This document shows, piece after piece, positions 1 through 8,041 of a DNA stretch of 42,696 nt. The notes beneath the pieces are model-generated. The model worked only from the letters and a program-made list of their open reading frames with translations, had not been told where the DNA came from and made no database searches. Within the stretch, counting starts at the first letter, position 1. Every line of letters starts with the position of its first letter. The stretch is from DATEBA01 sp035288045 (GTDB taxonomy: Bacteria > Actinomycetota > UBA4738 > HRBIN12): the NCBI GenBank assembly GCA_035288045.1, contig DATEBA010000022.1:1-42696 (forward strand), in the 5' to 3' direction. The position numbers were made by a program, and so were the translations under genes.

Positions 1-660
1 GGCGTCGTGGCCGGGCTGCGTGAGGTCCGGCAGCGGCGGGCAGCAGCTTTCGGGATCCTCTCCTTCTGGCTGGTCCGCGCCGAAGCGTTCGGCTTCGTCG
101 GCCTCACGTTTGCCCTTACAGCGCGGACGATCTTCGGCGGCGAAGGGAGCAAGACGCCGGTCTACGTGGCCGGCGGGACCGGAGCGCTCGGTGCCGCGAT
201 CGGCCTCCTCGCGGCGCAGCGGATGAAGGACCGGGTGGCTCCGGGCCGCATCGTGATCGCGGCGATGGCGGCGACCGGCGCCGGGGTCGCGGTGTTCGGG
301 TGGTTCGAAAGTCTCGCCGGCTACGCGGCGCTCACCTTCTTCGCCGGCCTCGGCTTCTTCCTCACGAAGGTTGCGGCGGACACGATCACGCAGCAGGCGC
401 TGCCCGACAGCTTCCGTGGGCGCGGGTTCAGCCTCTTCGACATCGCGTACTCGCTTTCATACGCGGTCCCGGCGCTCATCCTTTTCGTGTTCAGCCTGTC
501 CATGGACGAGGAATCGCTCTCGCTGGTGATGGTCGGCTCCGGAGCGGCGTTGCTGGCCACGACGCTCGCGATGGCAGCCTGGGCCAAGCGCCTGGGGGTG
601 GCGAAGCGCGTCTCCGACGACCTCACCCCCCAGCAGGTCGCCACCGGCATCGGGGAGTAG
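1..660 (+). CDS. MFS transporter, C-terminal part (cut by window edge)
   Basis: The open frame runs in from the window edge to TAG at 658-660, so the N-terminal half and true start lie outside. The visible 219 residues are very hydrophobic, with about five or six membrane segments separated by short loops. A charged loop near residues 75-82 (RMKDRVAPGR) resembles the basic inter-helix loops of major facilitator transporters, and the C-tail is short and cytoplasmic-looking. The repeated Gly-Ala-rich helices fit the second half of a 12-helix MFS protein. The substrate cannot be read from this half. The gene is convergent with the small minus-strand gene ending at 746. Confidence 0.75.
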   Translation, partial: GVVAGLREVRQRRAAAFGILSFWLVRAEAFGFVGLTFALTARTIFGGEGSKTPVYVAGGTGALGAAIGLLAAQRMKDRVAPGRIVIAAMAATGAGVAVFGWFESLAGYAALTFFAGLGFFLTKVAADTITQQALPDSFRGRGFSLFDIAYSLSYAVPALILFVFSLSMDEESLSLVMVGSGAALLATTLAMAAWAKRLGVAKRVSDDLTPQQVATGIGE

Positions 661-745
661 CCGCTAGCTACCTGCACGTGGTCGCCGGCCACGATCGATT
701 CCAACCTGCGCCAGGCGCGCGAGACGCCTGAACGCGTCGCGACCG

Positions 746-1012
746 TCAGCCCGTGATCTCGCGTTCGAACTCGGGGAAGTAGCGCGAGATCACCGAAACG
801 TCGAACGAGCGGAGGATCGATTCCTTCGGCTCGCGGGCGAGCAGGAACTCGAAGCACGCGCGGACGAACGCGTCCGGTGACGGGTAGCCGGCTCCCAATC
901 GCCCGAGGTCTTGGGTCGACACCGTGACGTCGTGGGTCGTCTCCGAGCCGCCCTCCGACACACGCGCCCGGAAGCGACCGCCGCCCTGAGGCCTTATCTC
1001 GATCTTTGCCAC
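746..1012 (-). CDS. Small conserved-looking hypothetical protein (88 aa)
   Basis: This is an 88-aa acidic/mixed protein starting at GTG 1012. The N-terminal part reads like a short beta-hairpin (KIEIRP...FRARVSEGG...HDVTV), followed by helical segments ending in a Phe-Pro-rich tail (RYFPEFEREI). It has no membrane segment, signal peptide or metal motif, and I do not recognise the family. The start is supported by a -10-like TACCTT seven bases upstream, which would give a leaderless mRNA. It is divergent from the alpha/beta hydrolase at 1034, with only 21 bp between starts, so the two are probably co-regulated. A much longer frame on this strand through the hydrolase is antisense shadow. Confidence 0.6.
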   Translation of the reverse strand: MAKIEIRPQGGGRFRARVSEGGSETTHDVTVSTQDLGRLGAGYPSPDAFVRACFEFLLAREPKESILRSFDVSVISRYFPEFEREITG

Positions 1013-1033
1013 GCCGGGTAAGGTACCCGACCG
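1013..1033. promoter_or_regulatory. Divergent promoter with overlapping -10 elements
   Basis: The 21 bp between two divergent GTG starts contains TAAGGTA at 1019-1025. Read on the plus strand it gives TAAGGT, nine bases before GTG 1034. Read on the minus strand it gives TACCTT, seven bases before GTG 1012. Both match TANNNT at leaderless-mRNA distance, so one near-symmetric element may act as -10 for both genes. No convincing -35 was seen on either side. Confidence 0.45.
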
Positions 1034-1822
1034 GTGGTACCGATGACCGAGGTCGTGACATCCGACGGCGTTCGCCTCCACGTCGATGCGGACGGCGAGG
1101 GCGAGCCCACGACCGTTCTTGCCCACGGCCTCTCGAACAACTGCCGGGAGCTCGCGGCCTTCACGCCGCTCGTGCCCGGAACCAAGGTGCGCTTCTGCTT
1201 CCGTGGGCACGGCCACTCCGACGCGCCCGCGTCCGGCTACCACTTCGAGGACTTCGCGCGTGACGTCGACACCGTGGCGACCGCCTTCGGCGCAACGCGC
1301 GCGATCGGCACCTCCCTCGGCGCGGGCGCGATCGCGAACCTCCTCACACGCGAGCCCGATCGGTTCGAACGTCTCGTGTTCCTGCTCCCCGCCAGCCTCG
1401 ACGGACCGTTCGCGCACAAGGAGCGGTTCCTCCACGCGGCCGGGCTCCTCGAAGGCCGCACGCCGCAGGAGGCGATCGAGGAGATTCTCGCCGACCCCGA
1501 GCGCGCGAAGCGCTACCTCCAGGCGCCGTGGCTCCGCGACTTCGACCGCACGATGTGGGAGCACGGTCACCCGGAAGGGGTCGCCCGTGCGATCCGCGAG
1601 GTGATGGAGGACTACCCCGTCACCGATCGCGAGTTGCTGCGGAGGGTCGAGACGCCAGTGCTCCTCATGTGCCTGGAGAACGACCCGGTCCACCCCCTCG
1701 AGCTCGGGCGGATCCTTCACGAGCTGTTGCCGAACTCCGAGCTGCTCGCGTTCGCAAACGAGGCCGCGCTCGTGCATGCGATCCCGTCGCTCGTGGCCAA
1801 GGTGTCCGCGTTGCTGCTCTAG
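1034..1822 (+). CDS. Alpha/beta hydrolase
   Basis: This 262-aa protein has the alpha/beta-hydrolase fold signatures: an oxyanion segment AHGLSNN near residue 30, the nucleophile elbow GTSLGAG near residue 93 (catalytic Ser), an acid-strand segment LENDPVHP near residue 216, and a His in ALVHAIP near residue 248. No signal peptide is visible, so it is probably a cytoplasmic esterase or C-C hydrolase of unknown substrate. GTG 1034 is chosen because a -10-like TAAGGT lies nine bases upstream. ATG 1043, three codons later, is an alternative. DUF1684 follows closely on the same strand. Confidence 0.82.
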   Translation: MVPMTEVVTSDGVRLHVDADGEGEPTTVLAHGLSNNCRELAAFTPLVPGTKVRFCFRGHGHSDAPASGYHFEDFARDVDTVATAFGATRAIGTSLGAGAIANLLTREPDRFERLVFLLPASLDGPFAHKERFLHAAGLLEGRTPQEAIEEILADPERAKRYLQAPWLRDFDRTMWEHGHPEGVARAIREVMEDYPVTDRELLRRVETPVLLMCLENDPVHPLELGRILHELLPNSELLAFANEAALVHAIPSLVAKVSALLL

Positions 1823-1862
1823 AGGGAATGGGCGCATGCCGGCGCGTGTTCTCCGCTCAGGG

Positions 1863-2384
1863 ATGAGCGAGCTCACCGACTTCCGCAGGGGCAAGGACGA
1901 CTTCTTCGCGACCGACCCGCGCTCCCCCCTCACGCCCGAGCAACACGCGGACTTCACAGGGCTCGTCTACTACGAGGAGGATCCGGCGCTCCGGGTGGCG
2001 GCCGTGCTCGACACCGACGTCTACCGCGACGAGGAGATCCCGATGGCCACGACAACCGGCGGGGTGCAGGTGTACCGCCGAGCCGGCGTCGTGCGGTTCG
2101 AGGTCGAAGGGCAAAAGGCACGGGTTACGCTCTTCTCCTCGCCGGAGATGCACGAGCTGTTCCTGCCCTTCCGCGACGCGACCTCCGGCAACGAGACCTA
2201 CGGCGCGGGCAGGTACCTCGAGGTCCAGCCTCCGGATCCAGAGGGCCGCGTGGTCGTCGACCTCAACTACGCCTACAACCCGAACTGCTGCTACGACGAG
2301 AGCTGGTCGTGCCCGCTCCCGCCGCGCGAGAACTGGCTCGACGTGCCGATCCGCGCCGGGGAGCGCAACTTCGGGCGCGCGTAG
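1863..2384 (+). CDS. DUF1684 family protein
   Basis: This 173-aa protein opens with SELTDFRRGKDDFF and contains DPRSPLTPEQ, FTGLVYY and, near the C-terminus, DLNYAYNPNCCYDESWSCP and PPRENWLDVPI. These are the usual landmarks of DUF1684. The Asn-Pro-x-Cys segment and adjacent Cys residues are typical of that family, whose biochemical role is unsettled. ATG 1863 matches the normal family N-terminus. An in-frame ATG at 1836 has a better purine tract (GAGGGA) upstream and would add nine residues. It lies 40 bp after the hydrolase, probably in one transcript. It has no export signal. Confidence 0.85.
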   Translation: MSELTDFRRGKDDFFATDPRSPLTPEQHADFTGLVYYEEDPALRVAAVLDTDVYRDEEIPMATTTGGVQVYRRAGVVRFEVEGQKARVTLFSSPEMHELFLPFRDATSGNETYGAGRYLEVQPPDPEGRVVVDLNYAYNPNCCYDESWSCPLPPRENWLDVPIRAGERNFGRA

Positions 2385-2420
2385 CGGAATCGCCCGCCCG
2401 CTCGGAGGGTTCATCTCTTT

Positions 2421-3620
2421 GTGAGGGGGAACCGCGCAGTCGTGGCAGTCGGCGGCCTCGTGCTGGCCGGTGGGCTCGCCGTCGCGGGTCTCGCGAGCAG
2501 GCCCGACCGGGCGGTGGAGCCCGAGCGGACGGAGTCTGAGACGCCGATCGCGGATGAACCCTCGGCCACCGCGGAAGAGGCCACGACCGCCGAGCGAGCG
2601 GACCCGTCGCCGATCATCGACCCGTCGGAGTTCACGCAGGTGCTTCCGCCGGACGCGATCCCCGCGATCGACGAGCCGGTTTTCGCGCACGTCGAGGCAA
2701 CCACCGAGCTCGCTCTCCAGGAGCCGGTCCTCGCGATTGCCCGCGGAGGCGGCGCCAAGGCCTACCCGCTGCGCATCATGATGTGGCACGAGGTCGTGAA
2801 CGACGAGATCGGTGGGGTGCCGGTGGCGGTCACCTACTGCCCCCTCTGCAACACGGGCATAGCGTTCCGGCGCCCGGTGGTGGACGGCGAGCTCCTCGAC
2901 TTCGGCACGTCGGGGAGCCTGTACCACTCGAACCTCGTGATGTACGACCGGCAGACGGAGTCCTACTGGCCACAGGCGACCGGCCAGGCCGTCGCCGGCC
3001 CGCTCACCGGCACCCGGCTCGAGTTCCTGCCGATCCAGATCGTTGCCTTCGCCGACTTCGCGGCCGCCCACCCCGATGGGCTCGTGCTCACCGAGGACAC
3101 GGGCTTCGCCCGCTCCTACGGGACGAACCCGTACGTGAACTACGACGGCGGGGCCGGGCCGACCTTCGACAACGGGAAGGTGGATCCGCGGCTGCCCGCC
3201 AGGGAGCGGGTCCTCGGCGTGGCGGTGGGCGACGAGCGCTTGGCGTTCCCCTACTCGGAGCTGCGGGACCGGGCCGTCGGCGACTGGTCTGCCGTCGGGG
3301 AACGGATCGGGGGTGAGTCCGTGGTGGTGCTCTGGAAGCAGGGGACGGTGTCGGCGCTGGACGCGCCGCTCATCGCCGATTCACGGGCCGTCGGGGCGGT
3401 CGGCGCCTTCTCGCCGGAGGTGGAAGATCGGAAGTTGACGCTCGAGGCGCGAGCAGATGGAGTGTTCGACGTTCAGACCGGCAGCAGGTGGGACGTGCTC
3501 GGGCGGGCGGTCGAGGGTCCGCTGGCCGGGGCCGAGCTGGCAAGGGTGATCGCCACCGACAGCTACTGGTTCGACTGGGCCGCCTTCTTCCCGTCCACGG
3601 GCGTGTTCGGCTTGAAGTAG
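2421..3620 (+). CDS. DUF3179 domain-containing exported protein
   Basis: This 399-aa protein starts at GTG with a short charged N-terminus and a hydrophobic stretch (residues 6-24), so it is probably anchored or secreted. A Pro/Glu/Thr-rich linker follows to about residue 70. The remainder carries DUF3179 hallmarks: WHEVVNDEI, the Cys pair in TYCPLCNTG near residue 140, then SGSLYHSNLVMYDRQTES and YWPQATGQA, and a later YGTNPYVNYD. Function is unknown. The conserved Cys-Pro-Leu-Cys resembles a metal or redox site, but that is inference. It lies 36 bp after DUF1684, and the next gene has its own promoter-like element. Confidence 0.85.
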   Translation: MRGNRAVVAVGGLVLAGGLAVAGLASRPDRAVEPERTESETPIADEPSATAEEATTAERADPSPIIDPSEFTQVLPPDAIPAIDEPVFAHVEATTELALQEPVLAIARGGGAKAYPLRIMMWHEVVNDEIGGVPVAVTYCPLCNTGIAFRRPVVDGELLDFGTSGSLYHSNLVMYDRQTESYWPQATGQAVAGPLTGTRLEFLPIQIVAFADFAAAHPDGLVLTEDTGFARSYGTNPYVNYDGGAGPTFDNGKVDPRLPARERVLGVAVGDERLAFPYSELRDRAVGDWSAVGERIGGESVVVLWKQGTVSALDAPLIADSRAVGAVGAFSPEVEDRKLTLEARADGVFDVQTGSRWDVLGRAVEGPLAGAELARVIATDSYWFDWAAFFPSTGVFGLK

Positions 3621-3627
3621 CCTGCGG

Positions 3628-3640
3628 TACCTTCCTCGCC
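3628..3640 (+). promoter_or_regulatory. -10-like element for a leaderless EamA gene
   Basis: TACCTT at 3628-3633 lies seven bases before GTG 3641 and only eight bases after the previous stop codon. The distance would place transcription start on or next to the GTG, which decides the start of the EamA gene over an upstream in-frame extension beginning at 3488. Confidence 0.4.
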
Positions 3641-4582
3641 GTGACCGACGAGCCAAGGGTCGGCCCCACCCCCGCCGGCGCCCGCCGGCGGGGCGGCGAG
3701 GGGCTGGGCGCCGCTCTCGTGGCAGTCTCGGCCGTGCTGTTCGGGACCGTCGTCCTCTTCGCCAAGTACGCCCTTCGGACGGGGATGCCGGTGTACTGGC
3801 TCCTCGCGGCCCGGTTCGCCGCGGCCGCGCTCCTGCTCTTTGCGGTGCTGGGGCTGCTGGGCCGGCCTCTGCGTCCGGAGGCCGGCGAGCGCATGGGGAT
3901 CGTGTTCCTCGGCATGGTCGGGTACGCGGTGGAGGCGGCCTTCTTCTTCGCGTCGCTTCGTCACGGAACGGCGGCGGCGATGACGCTCCTGTTCTTCACC
4001 TACCCGGTGTTCGTGACCCTCGCATCGTGGGCGATCGGTCGCGGACGGCCCAACGGGCTCACCGCCGCCTCGCTCCTCGCGGCGGTCTCGGGAGGGGGGC
4101 TGATCGTGGGGACCGCCGGCGACGTCGCCGCCCGAACCGCCGGCATCGTGCTGGCTCTCATGTCGGCCGTCACCTACACGGGCTATATGCTCGGAGCAGC
4201 CCAAGTTGTGAGGCGAACGAACGCGCTCACAGCTGCGGCCTGGCAGGCGGGAGCCGCATCGATCGGGCTCGCGATCTTGGCCGTGGCGTCGGGCAACCTG
4301 GAGTCGCCGTCCGGCTGGAACCAGTGGTGGCCGATTCTAGGGATGGCGCTCGCGACGTCCGGGGCTTTCGCGTTCCTGCTCGAGGGCCTCCAGCGCATCG
4401 GGGCTGTCCGAACGGCGATCGTCTCCGCTCTCGAGCCGTTCTTCGCTGCTGTCTTCGGGACCGTGTTCCTGGCGGAGCCGCTCGGTTGGGGCGTAGCCGT
4501 CGGCGGCCTACTCATAGTCGCCGGCGCGATCGCCGCCGCGCTGGCCCGCGCTACCCCGGTCACCGAGTCGCCCCTGCCCTAG
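3641..4582 (+). CDS. EamA/DMT family transporter
   Basis: This 313-aa membrane protein has about ten hydrophobic helices arranged as two similar halves, as in the drug/metabolite transporter (EamA) superfamily. The first half contains GTVVLFAKYAL and LLAARFAAAALLL. The second half has MLGAAQVVRRTNALTAAAWQAG and the typical C-terminal ALEPFFAAVFGTVFLAEPLGW followed by a Gly-rich last helix. It probably exports a small metabolite. No substrate can be assigned. The start at GTG 3641 fits the short Pro/Arg-rich cytoplasmic N-terminus and the promoter element upstream. An earlier in-frame start would overlap DUF3179 by more than 100 bp. Confidence 0.85.
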   Translation: MTDEPRVGPTPAGARRRGGEGLGAALVAVSAVLFGTVVLFAKYALRTGMPVYWLLAARFAAAALLLFAVLGLLGRPLRPEAGERMGIVFLGMVGYAVEAAFFFASLRHGTAAAMTLLFFTYPVFVTLASWAIGRGRPNGLTAASLLAAVSGGGLIVGTAGDVAARTAGIVLALMSAVTYTGYMLGAAQVVRRTNALTAAAWQAGAASIGLAILAVASGNLESPSGWNQWWPILGMALATSGAFAFLLEGLQRIGAVRTAIVSALEPFFAAVFGTVFLAEPLGWGVAVGGLLIVAGAIAAALARATPVTESPLP

Positions 4583-4712
4583 CCGGCCGCACCCACCGAG
4601 CCCGCTGCCGCGGGAGTCCTCGGTCCCTTCGGAGGGGAGCCAGGGGTCCCTATCGAGAGGGCGGGTCTCGCGGGGAGGCTGGACGGGAGGAAGGCCGCCC
4701 GAGGGAGGAGCG

Positions 4713-6104
4713 ATGCCAGGCGCGCGCGGGTCGACCCGGTTGGCAAGACGCGAGTTCCTGGGGATGGCCCTCGGGTCCGCTGCCGCTCTCGCGACGCAGG
4801 GACGGCTCGCCAGGGCGATGGAGGCGCTCGCCCGCGACGTGGCGCCGGTTCGCCACCCACTCTACCTCCCACCGACGCTCGGCCCCTCGGCCCTCTCACT
4901 GGCCGCCAGCCCCGCGATCGTCGACGTTGGGGGAGGCCAGTTGTCTCCGGTGTTGGCCTACAACGGGCTCTTCCCCGGTCCTACGATCCGGGCCCGGAAG
5001 GGCGACGGGGTGAGCATCCGTCTCACGAACGGACTTTCGGACGTGACGACCGTTCACTGGCACGGCATGGTCGTTCCGACGTCTGCGGATGGGCACCCTC
5101 GCGACGCAGTGGCTCCGGGGAACTCCTACACGTACGAGTTCCCCGTCGTACAGCGCGCGTGCATGAACTGGTACCACCCTCATCCGCATATGCTGACCTC
5201 GGAGCAGGTCGCCTACGGGCTCGCGGGAGCGTTCGTCGTGACCGACGACGTGGAGGCCGCTCTCGGTCTCCCCTCCGGTTCCCACGAGGTGCCGCTCGTC
5301 ATCCGCGACGCCGATTTCGACTCGCGGGGCGATCTCGTCTACAAGCCGAGATCTTCGGGCTACCTGGGCAAGGTGCCGCTCGTGAACGGCACCCGAGACC
5401 CGAAGCTCGAGGTCGACACCGCTCTTTACCGGCTCCGGATCCTGAACGGCGCGAACGGAAGGGTGTTCCGGCTCGTTCTCGCGAGCGGGGCGCCCTTCAC
5501 GCTGGTCGGCAACGACGGCGGACTCCTCGCCTCGAGCGCTCAGGTCCCGGGGATCATGCTCGGGTCGGGCGAGCGTCTCGATCTGCTCGTCGACTTCCGC
5601 GGGGCAACAGTCGGTGACCGCGTGATGCTGCGCTGCGCGAAGGCGCGCTGGAACCTGCTCGAGTTCGTGGTCGCGCGGCGAGTCGATGTCCCGGGCTCGA
5701 TCCCAACCACTTTGTCGACGATCCGTAAGTTGTCGAACCCGGTCGTGACTCGCGAGTTCAGCTTCGACGGCATGAGCAGGATCAATGGGAGGGAGTACGA
5801 CATCGACCGGATAGACTTCCATGTCCCCTTCGGGCAAACGGAGCTGTGGCGCTTCACGACGGGCGGGAACGCGCCGCACCCGGTCCACGTGCACGGGGCG
5901 TCCTTCCAGGTGAAGTCCCGGAGCGGCGGGAGAGGCAGGGTGTTCCCCTGGGAGCGCGGGTGGAAGGACACCGTGCTCCTCCTGGACGGGGAGACCGTCG
6001 ACGTACTGATCCGCTTCGACCGGTATCGGGGCCTGTACCTGATGCACTGCCACAAGCTCGAGCACGAAGACATGGGGATGATGACGAACTTCGAGGTCGT
6101 CTGA
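4713..6104 (+). CDS. Tat-exported multicopper oxidase
   Basis: This 463-aa protein has an N-terminal twin-arginine motif (ARREFLGMA, residues 11-19) and a hydrophobic Ala-rich stretch, so it is exported folded. All four copper-binding segments are present: HWHG (115-118), WYHPHPH (153-159), HPVHVHG near residue 393, and HCHKLEHEDMGMM (445-457) with the type-1 ligands Cys446, His451 and Met456. This is the three-domain CueO/CotA/SufI-like class with an intact trinuclear site, able to oxidise Cu(I), metals or phenolics with O2. The HEDMGMM ending is CotA/bilirubin-oxidase-like. A GGAGG ribosome site precedes the ATG. It is convergent, with a 4-bp gap, with a second exported copper-type protein. 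Confidence 0.9.
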   Translation: MPGARGSTRLARREFLGMALGSAAALATQGRLARAMEALARDVAPVRHPLYLPPTLGPSALSLAASPAIVDVGGGQLSPVLAYNGLFPGPTIRARKGDGVSIRLTNGLSDVTTVHWHGMVVPTSADGHPRDAVAPGNSYTYEFPVVQRACMNWYHPHPHMLTSEQVAYGLAGAFVVTDDVEAALGLPSGSHEVPLVIRDADFDSRGDLVYKPRSSGYLGKVPLVNGTRDPKLEVDTALYRLRILNGANGRVFRLVLASGAPFTLVGNDGGLLASSAQVPGIMLGSGERLDLLVDFRGATVGDRVMLRCAKARWNLLEFVVARRVDVPGSIPTTLSTIRKLSNPVVTREFSFDGMSRINGREYDIDRIDFHVPFGQTELWRFTTGGNAPHPVHVHGASFQVKSRSGGRGRVFPWERGWKDTVLLLDGETVDVLIRFDRYRGLYLMHCHKLEHEDMGMMTNFEVV

Positions 6105-6108
6105 TCGC

Positions 6109-8019
6109 CTAGCCCGTCCCGACCAGGACTCCGATGCCAGCGAAGAGCAGGTAGGCTACGAGCCCGCCGGCGACCAGCGTCACCCTGACCGAGCGTTGGA
6201 TCGGCGAGCCCCCGAACGCGAGATAGCCGACCGGGCCGGCGAGCGGGACAAGCAGCACGCCCAGCATCCAGCCGATGCGGGCGCCCGTCGCGAGGCCCTC
6301 GCGCCGGACGAGGTCCCACAGCGCTACCGATACCCAGGCCGTGTAGAGGACCAGGGGGAGCACGTAGCCGTAGAGGCCGACGAGCAGCCCCCACCAGCTC
6401 GTGGCGAGCGAGAAGCCGAGCACGGTCACCTCCTGGTTGACGTCGGTCGTGGCGGCGAGCTCCAGCGTCCGGGCGTCGCGGACCCGGAAGAACTCCGGCA
6501 CCGCGGTCTCGGGGATCGCGGGGTCAGGCGGCGCATCTCCCGCACCTGCCATGGACGTCTGCGGCGGCGGTTCCGGCGCGGTCCGCCAGTCGCCGTGGGG
6601 AAAGTCGCCCGTCGCCTCGAGGAACCGAACGAGCGGCCCGAGCGTGACTCCGAGCTCGCCCCCGCCTCCCGGGAACGGAGTCGTCTCGCACCCGTAGAGC
6701 CACTCGACAGCCGCCGGCGCGCTCGTCCCGAAGTCGTTGCCGGAGAAGCAGTCTCCGCCCGCCGAGGGCGCGCCGATCGCGAGGTCGGCCGCCCCCGAGC
6801 TCCGCACCTCATTCTGTCGAACCTGGTTCCCAGAGGTCGCCCAGAGGTTCTCGTCCAGCATCGGGATGACAACGATCCCGAACGCCTCGTGTCCCTCGAT
6901 CAGGTTGCGGGTGACGATGTTGTCGAGGCCTCCGGTCACGACGATGCCGGTGCCGAAGCTCGGGTACTGGAGCGCCTTGGCCGGCGCCTCGAGGTTGTTG
7001 TTGTCGTGGATCCAGTTGCCGGCGACGGTCGCGCCCCGCTGCGGCGGGTCTTCCTCCGAGTCGAGGGTGTTGAGGACGATCCCGGACATGTTGTCGCGCC
7101 ACTCCGAGTTCACGACGTAGAGGTTCCCGCCGGCGTTGGTCCCGGAGAACCCCAACGCGTTGTCCTCGGCGAGCACGTCGATCACGACCGCGTCGCAGGG
7201 GTGGCACTGCCCGATGTAGAAGCCGGAGTCCGGATGCCCGCTCGCGTAGGACCTGTCGAACTGCCCGTAGCGCGAGTCGTAGGCGAACAGACCGTAGTCG
7301 CCGTTGTCGTAGGCGGTCAGGTAGGAACCGCGGTAGCCGAACACGCCGGTCCAGAGGAACCCGTTCAGGAGGTAGTGGCGGGCGGTCATGTTCTCGATCG
7401 CGACGCCATCTGCCTCGATCACCTGGATCCCGTTGGCGAGCTCGAACCCCCCATCGAGGATCACCTCGTTCCGGTCGAGGCCCCGGATCGTCAGGAATGG
7501 GGTCGTCACGACCACCGCTTCGCGGTAGAGGCCCGCAGAGACGAGCACGAGCCCACCGGGCTCGGCGGCATCGACGCCCTCTTGGATCGTGGCGAAGTCC
7601 TTCGGGACCCGGACGGTGGCGGCCGGGAACGCCGGCGGCTCCTCACGACCGGGCCCGGTCCCCTCGACGCCGGGGAGCGCAGCCTCGCCGGCCAGCACGA
7701 CCCCGGCCATGCCTGTGCCGGGGCTTCCGTGGTAGGTGCAGAAGTACGGGTAGGCGCCCTCTGCTTCGAACGTCTGAGAGAAGCTCTGACCCGGGTCCAG
7801 GTTCCCCGAGTCGAAGGAGCCGTCGTCGGCCGTGACGGTGTGCGGGCTTCTGCCGTCCCTCGCCCACGTCACCGTCGTGCCGACGGGGACGCGGATCACC
7901 TCGGGCGCGAAGGCGTTGTCGATCGCCTCGACGTGCTCTTCCGACGGGACGTTCTGGGCTGAGGCCGGCGTCGGGGCGAGCAGCAGGACGACGAAGGCGA
8001 GCGCGACCCGGGGACGCAT
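6109..8019 (-). CDS. Exported cupredoxin / right-handed beta-helix / membrane protein
   Basis: A signal peptide (residues 1-21, cut after ASA) precedes a plastocyanin-like domain at about 25-110 with apparent type-1 copper ligands His60, Cys94, His97 and Met104. Residues about 135-470 form a NosD/parallel beta-helix region: it opens with TIQEGVDAAEPGG and carries many short Asn/Gly turns such as DNNN and NLIEGHEAFG. A Pro-rich linker follows, then three C-terminal membrane helices resembling the PLDc_N membrane module (WDLVRREG). It is probably a cell-surface, C-terminally anchored copper protein of unknown function. ATG 8019 is chosen because TATCGT lies eight bases upstream. GTG 8037 would weaken the signal peptide. 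Confidence 0.8.
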   Translation of the reverse strand: MRPRVALAFVVLLLAPTPASAQNVPSEEHVEAIDNAFAPEVIRVPVGTTVTWARDGRSPHTVTADDGSFDSGNLDPGQSFSQTFEAEGAYPYFCTYHGSPGTGMAGVVLAGEAALPGVEGTGPGREEPPAFPAATVRVPKDFATIQEGVDAAEPGGLVLVSAGLYREAVVVTTPFLTIRGLDRNEVILDGGFELANGIQVIEADGVAIENMTARHYLLNGFLWTGVFGYRGSYLTAYDNGDYGLFAYDSRYGQFDRSYASGHPDSGFYIGQCHPCDAVVIDVLAEDNALGFSGTNAGGNLYVVNSEWRDNMSGIVLNTLDSEEDPPQRGATVAGNWIHDNNNLEAPAKALQYPSFGTGIVVTGGLDNIVTRNLIEGHEAFGIVVIPMLDENLWATSGNQVRQNEVRSSGAADLAIGAPSAGGDCFSGNDFGTSAPAAVEWLYGCETTPFPGGGGELGVTLGPLVRFLEATGDFPHGDWRTAPEPPPQTSMAGAGDAPPDPAIPETAVPEFFRVRDARTLELAATTDVNQEVTVLGFSLATSWWGLLVGLYGYVLPLVLYTAWVSVALWDLVRREGLATGARIGWMLGVLLVPLAGPVGYLAFGGSPIQRSVRVTLVAGGLVAYLLFAGIGVLVGTG

Positions 8020-8033
8020 CCGCGCGGACGATA
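8020..8033 (-). promoter_or_regulatory. -10-like element before the cupredoxin/beta-helix gene
   Basis: On the minus strand TATCGT (8028-8033) lies eight bases before ATG 8019. It overlaps the alternative GTG at 8037 closely enough to exclude that start if the element is real. It also lets this gene be transcribed independently of the hydrolase ending at 8042. Confidence 0.35.
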
Positions 8034-8041
8034 GCACCCGC

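Noticed and set aside
1037..1060. Similarity of GGTACCGATG-N-CGAGGTCG to 36908-36931
   Set aside because: It is a short match in unrelated contexts (a coding start versus an IS30 relic). It is compatible with chance in GC-rich DNA.
746..1957. 403-codon minus-strand open frame
   Set aside because: Only its last 88 codons look like protein. The rest is antisense to a clear alpha/beta hydrolase and is Arg/Glu/Val-rich shadow coding.
6196..7962. 588-codon plus-strand open frame
   Set aside because: It lies antisense to the cupredoxin/beta-helix gene, which has copper ligands, a signal peptide and membrane helices. The plus-strand reading is low-complexity Arg/Val/Glu.
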